From: Candidatus Lindowiibacteriota bacterium
GTDB taxonomy: Bacteria; Lindowbacteria; 2-12-FULL-62-27
Assembly: GCA_023249255.1 (NCBI GenBank)
Contig: JAHFCY010000226.1
Location: forward strand, 1-5,306
DNA length: 5,306 nucleotides
Reading direction: 5' to 3'
In this document: positions 1-4,807 of the stretch, in pieces
Layout: every line of letters begins with the position of its first letter
Position numbering within the stretch: the stretch's first letter is position 1
Program-made: the position numbers and the translations under genes
Notes under the pieces: generated by a model
The model's database searches: none
The model's input: the letters and a program-made list of their open reading frames with translations, nothing else
Told to the model about the DNA's origin: nothing

Positions 1-1357
1 GGAACGCTGGATATCCTCCTGTCTTCGGGAAGTGTTCAATCAGGAGTATCCGTGCTTCGAAGTCATCCTCGTCGACAACAACAGCGCTGACAAGACAGTT
101 GAAAAGGCGCAGGCTTTCCCGGTTCGGAAAATTCTGACGATCGACGGGTATCGCCCGGGCAAAGCGCTGAATGCGGGAATTCGCGAGGCGACGGGGAACT
201 ATGTCGTCAGTATCTCCGCACATTGTATTCCGGTCGGCAGTCGGTGGTTGTCGGCGCTCCTGCGGAATTTCCATGACCGGCCTGACATCGGCGCCGTTTA
301 CGGCCGGCAGGAGCCGATGTCGTACAGCTCGGATGCCGACAAGCGCGACATGCTGACGGTTTTCGGTCTTGACCATCGCATTCAGGAAAAAGACAGCTTT
401 TTCCACAATGCCAACAGCGCGTTCCGACGCAGTCTCTGGGACAGAATTCCGTTCAATGATGAAGTGACCAACATCGAGGATCGGCTGTGGGCCGAGGACA
501 TCATCAAGGCCGGATACAAAATCGCGTATGAACCGGAAGCAAGCGTGATGCACTATCACGGCATCCACCACACCCTGGATCCCAAACGATGTTCAAACGT
601 CGTGAGTATTCTGGAATCGATCCCGAGCGACCGGTTCCGGCTGGCCAACAACCATCTGAACATCGAAAAAATGAATGTGGTGGCGGTCATCCCGGTCATC
701 GGCGAGATACTCCGCGCCGCGGACCGGCCGCTGTTGGAATACACGATCGAGCGTGCGCGGCAGGCGCGGTATGTTTCGAAAGTCATCGTTTCGACCGACA
801 GCCCCGAGATCGCCGATCTGGCTGTGGCGGCCGGCGCCGAGGCGCCGTTTCTGCGCGATCCAGCCTTCTCCCGCGACGATGTCCCGTTCGAAAAAGTTCT
901 TCGGCACAGCCTCGAACGAATTGAAGCGGGCGGTGTCATTCCCGATCTGCTCGTGTCGATGGAAATCACCTATCCGTTTCGACCGCCGGACCTCATCGAC
1001 CAGATCATCCTGCATCTTGTGAAGGGAGGCTTTGATACGGTCCTTCCGGCGCGCAGTGAGTACAACACGTGCTGGGTCGACGGAAAGGGAGAATTCCGGC
1101 GCGTCGACGGCGGCTTGTCCCGCCGAAAATTCCGGCATGCCGTCCGGATCGGAATCAAAGGTCTCGGGTGCGTCACGCATCCCTTCCTGTTGAGAAACGG
1201 CGCACTCATCGGGGATCGGGTTGGGTTGCTCGACATCGACGACTGGCGAATGCCAATCGAGATCCGCGACGCGCCGGGCGCCGAACGCGCGGGGGAATTG
1301 CTGGCAGCCTGGGACGAGTTGTTTACGGAAAGACTGACACCGACGGCTTCGAAGTAA
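1..1357 (+). CDS. Glycosyltransferase family 2 fused to a divergent NeuA-like cytidylyltransferase domain (5' partial)
   Basis: The open frame runs from the left edge (codons from base 2 read ERWISSCLREVFNQEY) to TAA at 1355-1357. ERWISSCL is the usual helix after a GT2 first strand, so the gene starts outside the window and the GTG at 32 is an internal Val codon. About 10-20 N-terminal residues are probably missing. The GT2 domain (to about 620) shows EVILVDNNS, RPGKALNAG, SAHC (215-226) where many GT2 enzymes have a DXD, NANSAFRR, and IEDRLWAED followed by HYHG. From 671 a second domain begins MNVVAVIPVIGE and continues with a NeuA-like pattern: RPLLEYTIERA, KVIVSTDSPEIADLA, GAEAPFLRD, EITYPFRPPDLID and GFDTVLPA. 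It lacks the RxGSxxxxxKN loop of NeuA enzymes. The frame is continuous between domains, so this is a true fusion. The likely role is sugar transfer in surface-glycan assembly at the cytoplasmic membrane face; donor and acceptor are unknown. The second domain may be a pseudoenzyme or have altered specificity. Confidence 0.88.
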   Translation, partial: ERWISSCLREVFNQEYPCFEVILVDNNSADKTVEKAQAFPVRKILTIDGYRPGKALNAGIREATGNYVVSISAHCIPVGSRWLSALLRNFHDRPDIGAVYGRQEPMSYSSDADKRDMLTVFGLDHRIQEKDSFFHNANSAFRRSLWDRIPFNDEVTNIEDRLWAEDIIKAGYKIAYEPEASVMHYHGIHHTLDPKRCSNVVSILESIPSDRFRLANNHLNIEKMNVVAVIPVIGEILRAADRPLLEYTIERARQARYVSKVIVSTDSPEIADLAVAAGAEAPFLRDPAFSRDDVPFEKVLRHSLERIEAGGVIPDLLVSMEITYPFRPPDLIDQIILHLVKGGFDTVLPARSEYNTCWVDGKGEFRRVDGGLSRRKFRHAVRIGIKGLGCVTHPFLLRNGALIGDRVGLLDIDDWRMPIEIRDAPGAERAGELLAAWDELFTERLTPTASK

Positions 1358-1364
1358 CCGTTAC
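1354..1364. repeat. Short inverted repeat spanning both convergent stop codons
   Basis: The 11 bases GTAAC-C-GTTAC form a perfect 5-base inverted repeat around one central base. They contain the TAA of the plus-strand gene (1355-1357) and the TAA of the minus-strand gene (1363-1361). The stem is too short to be a terminator by itself, and no U-tract follows on either strand. It may simply reflect two facing TAA stop codons. Confidence 0.4.
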
Positions 1365-2110
1365 CCTCCGGAATTTCCCTGCACGTCCGCCAGATCGTCG
1401 TACTGAATTGCGCGGTCCTTTCGTTCATTCATTCCCTTCACTATCCAGTCGGCCATCAACAGGTCTTCATCTTTTTTAATAATGACCGCCGAGAGTCTGC
1501 CAACGGGATAATATCCGACTTTGCCGGATAGCATGGCATAGCCCAGCCGGTCGTACGCCGCCTGGAACGTCTTTGACCGCCACATCATGACGGAATAGAC
1601 ACAAATCTGAACGGGCCGAAGGTCCTGTGTTTTGGCAAACGTTCCCTCCGGAGAAAAATTCACGGGCTTGCCGTCGAACACGGCGTGGACCTGTTCGTTT
1701 TTCACCGTGATCAGCGTGTCCAGATTTTCCTTTAGAAAATAATCCACGACATCCTTGATTTCTTCGCCGGTCTGAAGGGGGGAAGTCGGATTGACCCATG
1801 CCACGATGTCGGCCGGGCGGTGTTTCATGAAATCGCGGACGACGTCGTCGGACCGCGTATCGGATGATCCGAGCGCGGCCGGCCGCAGATAAAAATCGAC
1901 GCCGTGCCGGTCGGCGATCGTTTTGAATTTCACGTTCTCCGAATTCACCACGACCTTCGCAAATACGCAGGACGATCTGGCGGCCTCGATCGCGTACGAA
2001 ATCATCGGCCGGCCCGCGATCATCGCGAGGTTTTTCATCCGAAGCCGTTCACTGCCCATGCGGGCGGGGATCATGGCGACGATCGTCAGGTCCGTGTGCG
2101 GCCCGTTCAT
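1361..2110 (-). CDS. Acylneuraminate-type cytidylyltransferase (NeuA/PseF-like), last gene of operon
   Basis: This 249-residue protein is of normal length for a single-domain CMP-sugar synthetase, an enzyme that couples CTP to a sugar or sugar acid in the cytoplasm and releases diphosphate. The nucleotide-binding loop IPARMGSERLRMKN is at residues 14-27, followed by GRPMISYAIEAA (33-44), KVVVNSEN (52-59), NPTSPLQTGEEI (107-118) and QDLRPVQICVYS (162-173). The C-terminal segment SAVIIKKDEDLLMADWI aligns with the usual IDIDTPEDLELAE, but the Asp pair that binds Mg in sialic acid synthetases appears as V-I-I. The ATG at 2110 overlaps the TGA of the upstream gene as ATGA. The frame stays open further upstream but there reads as a shadow of the enolase gene, so this start is preferred. 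The substrate cannot be read from sequence; nonulosonic acids are the classical ones, but many O-antigen cytidylyltransferases of this type are uncharacterised. Confidence 0.88.
   Translation of the reverse strand: MNGPHTDLTIVAMIPARMGSERLRMKNLAMIAGRPMISYAIEAARSSCVFAKVVVNSENVKFKTIADRHGVDFYLRPAALGSSDTRSDDVVRDFMKHRPADIVAWVNPTSPLQTGEEIKDVVDYFLKENLDTLITVKNEQVHAVFDGKPVNFSPEGTFAKTQDLRPVQICVYSVMMWRSKTFQAAYDRLGYAMLSGKVGYYPVGRLSAVIIKKDEDLLMADWIVKGMNERKDRAIQYDDLADVQGNSGG
2107..2110 (-). promoter_or_regulatory. ATGA stop/start overlap (enolase to cytidylyltransferase)
   Basis: On the minus strand the TGA of the enolase-superfamily gene (2109-2107) shares two bases with the ATG of the cytidylyltransferase (2110-2108). 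The bases just upstream give only a weak Shine-Dalgarno match (GGGAAA), so re-initiation by the ribosome finishing the upstream gene is the likely entry route. Confidence 0.7.
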
Positions 2111-3204
2111 GAAACGCGGAATTTCCCGCGGACGGCGGGCTGGAGTTCGCAGCCCACGCCGGGTTCCTGCGGCAGATTGTAGTGGCCGTTTTCGACGCGC
2201 AGGGGTTCGCGCCAGATGTCGGCGATCGATTCGTAGCAATATTCGACCATGGGAACATGCGCCTGCGAGGCCGCAAGCTGGACATGGACTTTCTGTTGAA
2301 CGTTTGTGTGCGGAATTACCGGTGCGCCTTGCCGGGCCGCCATGTCCGCGACTTCCAGCCACTCGTCGATGCCGCCAAGTTTCGTGACGTCCACCTGAAG
2401 GATGTCCGCCGCGCGGCGGTCCAGAAATTCCGCGAATGCGTATTTCGTGTAGACCGTTTCGCCGACTGCGATGGGAGCGTCCAGTTCCGCCGCCAGGCGC
2501 GCGTGGCCTTTGACGTCGAATGGATGAAGAGGCTCTTCGAGCCAGGCGATGTTGAATTCCTGGAGGCGTTTCCCCCACACGAGCGCCGTTTCGAGCCGCC
2601 ACTGCGTGTTGACGTCGACGGCGACTGCGACGCCGTCGCCCAGCGCGCGCCGCACCGCCCGAACGCGCGCGTAATCCTCGGCTGGATCAGTCCGGCCGAT
2701 TTTCATCTTGACGGTGTCGAAGCCGCGCTCAACCAGCGCCGACATGTCGCGGATCAATTCGTCCGTCGACCACGACAGCCAGCCGCCATCCGTGTTGTAG
2801 GCCTTGACGCGGTCGCGTTTCGCGCCGAGGACCTGCCAGAGCGGTTTCCCGAGCGACTTGCAATGAATGTCCCACAGAGCCAGATTGATCGCGCAAATGC
2901 CGACCAGCGCCACGCCGACGCGGCCGATGAAGTGCGTTCGATAGAGAAGATCTTCGCAGATGCCCGCGCGGTCCATCGGATCGCGCCCGGGAAGGGCCGG
3001 CGCATAGACTTCATCGATCATGACCTGGACCGCATGCAGGCCTTTCGAATAATTCCAATTGAATCCCCAGCCGGTGATGCCGTCGTCCGTCTCGATTTTC
3101 ACCTGAATGAACTCGACCGATTCGACCCGGCTCTGGGAATCGGTGATCGTCCGCTGGCGCATCGGCACGTTTAACAAAAATGTTTCGAGGCGCGTTATTT
3201 TCAT
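2107..3204 (-). CDS. Enolase-superfamily enzyme, mandelate racemase subgroup (probable acid-sugar dehydratase or epimerase)
   Basis: This 365-residue protein has the normal length and full architecture of the mandelate racemase/muconate lactonising family. The N-terminal capping domain (about 1-125) starts MKITRLETFLL, and the TIM-barrel follows. Visible active-site residues are the VKMKIG pair K166 and K168 (KxK), metal ligands D197 (VAVDVN), E223 (WLEEP) and E249 (AVGET), the dyad D272 (LQVDVTKLGG) and H299 (VIPHTN), and E321. This is the complete mandelate-racemase-type set, in which a base abstracts the proton alpha to a carboxylate with Mg stabilising the enolate. Members are mostly acid-sugar dehydratases or racemases; the substrate here is not evident. 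ATG 3204 is chosen because MKIT matches family starts and because it overlaps the upstream TGA as ATGA; an in-frame ATG at 3219 would add only MGRRP. An enzyme of this type is more usual in sugar-acid catabolism than in a glycan operon. Confidence 0.92.
   Translation of the reverse strand: MKITRLETFLLNVPMRQRTITDSQSRVESVEFIQVKIETDDGITGWGFNWNYSKGLHAVQVMIDEVYAPALPGRDPMDRAGICEDLLYRTHFIGRVGVALVGICAINLALWDIHCKSLGKPLWQVLGAKRDRVKAYNTDGGWLSWSTDELIRDMSALVERGFDTVKMKIGRTDPAEDYARVRAVRRALGDGVAVAVDVNTQWRLETALVWGKRLQEFNIAWLEEPLHPFDVKGHARLAAELDAPIAVGETVYTKYAFAEFLDRRAADILQVDVTKLGGIDEWLEVADMAARQGAPVIPHTNVQQKVHVQLAASQAHVPMVEYCYESIADIWREPLRVENGHYNLPQEPGVGCELQPAVRGKFRVS
2115..2130 (-). other. Small GC-rich hairpin just upstream of the cytidylyltransferase start
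   Basis: The minus-strand sequence CGCGGGAAATTCCGCG can fold with five GC pairs plus a possible G-U pair around a small loop. It lies four bases before the ATG at 2110, inside the last codons of the enolase gene. It would cover the only weak ribosome-binding sequence, which would make initiation depend on upstream translation. Such short stems occur by chance in GC-rich coding DNA, so its role is uncertain. Confidence 0.3.
3201..3204 (-). promoter_or_regulatory. ATGA stop/start overlap (cupin to enolase-superfamily gene)
   Basis: The cupin gene's TGA (3203-3201) overlaps the ATG (3204-3202) of the enolase-superfamily gene. A GGGG-containing stretch lies about 14 bases upstream on the minus strand, a modest ribosome-binding candidate. 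Coupled translation is likely. Confidence 0.7.
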
Positions 3205-3737
3205 CGGGCGCCGCCCCATCCCGCGGCGGCGCGGTCGAGCCGGTCCAAATATGATTTCACCGCGTCCGCGTCCGACGGCTCCGGCGCCCATGGAGCCCAC
3301 TCGGTGTTGTCCGGTTTGAATGGGCCGGAAGTCGATTCGTGAAAAACCAGAAAATCGGACCGGATGAGCTGGGCGCAGAACACCGGTTCCGACAGGCGGC
3401 AATAGAAGATGCGGCCGCTTGTCGCATCGCCGATCGGGATCACATTCGTCAGGCCTCCATCGTCGTCGAAGAGAATGAGGTCCGCCGTTCCCTCGATGAC
3501 ATGATAGGACATCGACCTTCCGACGTGCTTCATGGGTCGGACATACATCCGCCTCGCGTGGACGATGAGCATCTCGTGAACACGGTCGTCCTCCGTTCGA
3601 TGCGCGCAGAGCCGGCACGATCCCCGTGGACTTTGCAGCGCGCGCTCTTTGAGCTGTGCGATGAGTTCGGGTCCGGCGCGCACGACGGATTCGTCTGAAA
3701 AATAGACGTCGGATTTGCCGCGCCGTCCGCCTAACAT
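3201..3737 (-). CDS. WbuC-like cupin protein with altered metal-ligand positions
   Basis: This 178-residue protein resembles the WbuC family of cupins found in O-antigen clusters, whose reaction is not established. An N-terminal helical region (SDESVVRAGPELIAQLKERA) is followed by CRLCAHRTEDDRVHEMLIV, then the jelly-roll: YVRPMKHVGRSMSYHVIEGTADL (positions 65-87), LILFDDDGG, and FLVFHESTSGPF (129-140). The spacing of cupin motif 1, HxH(X)4E(X)6G, fits exactly at residues 69-83, but the first His is M69 and the Glu is M76; H71 and G83 remain. At the place expected for the motif 2 His the sequence has C121 (PVFCAQL). A classical His/Glu metal site is therefore doubtful. ATG 3737 overlaps the dehydrogenase TAG by 7 bases and has GAGG and GGAG upstream; an in-frame ATG at 3773 would give a 43-base overlap and an Arg-rich unlikely N-terminus. 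It sits between the dehydrogenase and the enolase-type enzyme. Confidence 0.78.
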   Translation of the reverse strand: MLGGRRGKSDVYFSDESVVRAGPELIAQLKERALQSPRGSCRLCAHRTEDDRVHEMLIVHARRMYVRPMKHVGRSMSYHVIEGTADLILFDDDGGLTNVIPIGDATSGRIFYCRLSEPVFCAQLIRSDFLVFHESTSGPFKPDNTEWAPWAPEPSDADAVKSYLDRLDRAAAGWGGAR

Positions 3738-4807
3738 GCGGCCTCGCCGCTCCGGCCGGGATGAATGACGCATCGGCCGGCGATGTCTCCCGTCCGCAGG
3801 CGGTCGATCGCCGTGTTGATGTCATTCAGAGAAAACCGGTCGGTGATGATCCCGTCGAGGGGCAGAAGGCCTTTGTGATACAGGCGAAGATACCGCGGGA
3901 TGTCCACCTCCGGCCGCGCGTCGCCGCCGTGAGAACCAGTGAGGACTTTTCCGAAATGAAGCGGCAGGGAATAAATCGAAATGGCGTCCCCCTTTTTCGG
4001 CACGCCAACCAGAACGACGCGGCCCTGCGGGCCGGAAATTTCGTAGGCGGTCTCGATCACCGATTTCTGACCCGTCGTCTCGACGACGACGTCCGCGCCG
4101 GCCGGCCCGAGTATGCCGCTCAGGCCGGATTTCAGATCGTCGGCCCGGGCGTTGATTACATGGGTCGCGCCGCAGCGCCGGGCCATGTCCAATTTGGCCG
4201 GGTGGAGATCGACGGCCACGATCGGATCGGCCGACATCAGGGCCGCGACTTGAATGACATTCAGGCCCACGCCGCCCGCGCCGAAAACGACGACTGATTC
4301 GCCGATCTTGAGATGCGCGTTGTTCTGCATCACGCCGAAGGCGGTCGTCACGGCGCAGCCGAACAGCGCGGCGACTTCGGGATTGACGTCGGCCGCCACG
4401 GCCGTCACGCGGTTCTCGGAGACGATGGAATATTCGCTGAAGGTGGTTACCCAGCCGGCGTTGAGCCTCGCGCCCCGCCAGAGAAACTCGGGCGGACGCG
4501 ATTCGATGCCCCGGCCTTTCTTCCAATGCAGAACGACCGAATCGCCGGCCTTGACATTCGTCACGCCCGGCCCGGTCTCGACGACTTTTCCGAATCCCTC
4601 ATGGCCCAGCAGATGCGGCAGGAACGGATCGTCGCCCTTGACGCCGTCGATCTCGTTGATCTGTGCGCCGCAGATACCGCTGCAGACGATCTGGATCAGA
4701 ATCTGTCCGACGTCCAATTCCGACGGCAGAGAGACCTCATCGACGATCAGCGGCTGCCGGAGCGAAGCCAGGATGGCGGCGCGGGTTGTCCGGGGTCTTG
4801 CGGTCAT
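3731..4807 (-). CDS. Zinc-type NAD-dependent dehydrogenase (MDR superfamily) lacking the structural zinc site
   Basis: This 358-residue protein is a medium-chain dehydrogenase/reductase that probably oxidises a sugar or polyol alcohol, or reduces the matching carbonyl, in the cytoplasm. The GroES-like N-terminal domain carries catalytic zinc ligands C46 (SGICGAQ), H69 with E70 (GHEGFG) and C151 (FGCAVTTAFGV). The Rossmann motif GAGGVG is at residues 176-181, and D200 at the end of the next strand (IVAVDLHPAK) favours NAD over NADP. Between residues 47 and 150 there is no cysteine, so the four-Cys structural zinc lobe of liver-type alcohol dehydrogenases is absent; LHWKKGRGIESRPPEF and NAGWVTTFSEY occupy that region. 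Length and the other motifs are complete, so it looks functional. The ATG at 4807 overlaps the kinase TGA as ATGA. A TarJ-like role (reductase paired with a cytidylyltransferase) is one analogy, but the substrate is unknown. Confidence 0.9.
   Translation of the reverse strand: MTARPRTTRAAILASLRQPLIVDEVSLPSELDVGQILIQIVCSGICGAQINEIDGVKGDDPFLPHLLGHEGFGKVVETGPGVTNVKAGDSVVLHWKKGRGIESRPPEFLWRGARLNAGWVTTFSEYSIVSENRVTAVAADVNPEVAALFGCAVTTAFGVMQNNAHLKIGESVVVFGAGGVGLNVIQVAALMSADPIVAVDLHPAKLDMARRCGATHVINARADDLKSGLSGILGPAGADVVVETTGQKSVIETAYEISGPQGRVVLVGVPKKGDAISIYSLPLHFGKVLTGSHGGDARPEVDIPRYLRLYHKGLLPLDGIITDRFSLNDINTAIDRLRTGDIAGRCVIHPGRSGEAAC
3742..3753 (-). promoter_or_regulatory. Candidate ribosome-binding sequences for the cupin gene
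   Basis: On the minus strand GAGG lies 4 bases, and GGAG 12 bases, before the ATG at 3737, inside the end of the dehydrogenase gene. Both spacings are off the usual optimum, but together they favour 3737 over the upstream in-frame ATG at 3773. Confidence 0.4.
4804..4807 (-). promoter_or_regulatory. ATGA stop/start overlap (kinase to dehydrogenase)
   Basis: The kinase TGA (4806-4804) overlaps the dehydrogenase ATG (4807-4805). The upstream minus-strand sequence GGGTGA is a weak ribosome-binding match, which suits coupled translation. Confidence 0.7.

Noticed and set aside
32-34. GTG as the start of the glycosyltransferase gene
   Set aside because: The upstream in-frame codons to the left edge encode a typical GT2 helix (ERWISSCLRE), so the GTG is internal.
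671-673. Separate gene for the NeuA-like domain starting at ATG 671
   Set aside because: There is no stop codon between it and the glycosyltransferase domain, and no clear ribosome-binding site was seen, so a fusion is simpler. Internal initiation cannot be fully excluded.
2111-2602. Possible N-terminal extension of the cytidylyltransferase
   Set aside because: The frame is open, but it overlaps the enolase catalytic region and is low-complexity Arg/Gly/Pro. The ATG at 2110 in an ATGA overlap gives a family-length protein.
2182-3174. Long plus-strand open frame (330 codons) opposite the enolase-superfamily gene
   Set aside because: It lies antisense to a gene with a complete active-site set. 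Its Arg/Asp/Ala-rich translation shows no family motif, as expected from a GC-rich shadow frame.
3738-3773. Longer cupin start at ATG 3773
   Set aside because: It would overlap the dehydrogenase by 43 bases and add an Arg-rich tail; 3737 has a 7-base overlap and better upstream ribosome-binding sequence.
3205-3825. Possible N-terminal extension of the enolase-superfamily protein
   Set aside because: It overlaps the whole cupin gene in another frame; MKITRLETF at 3204 matches the family start.
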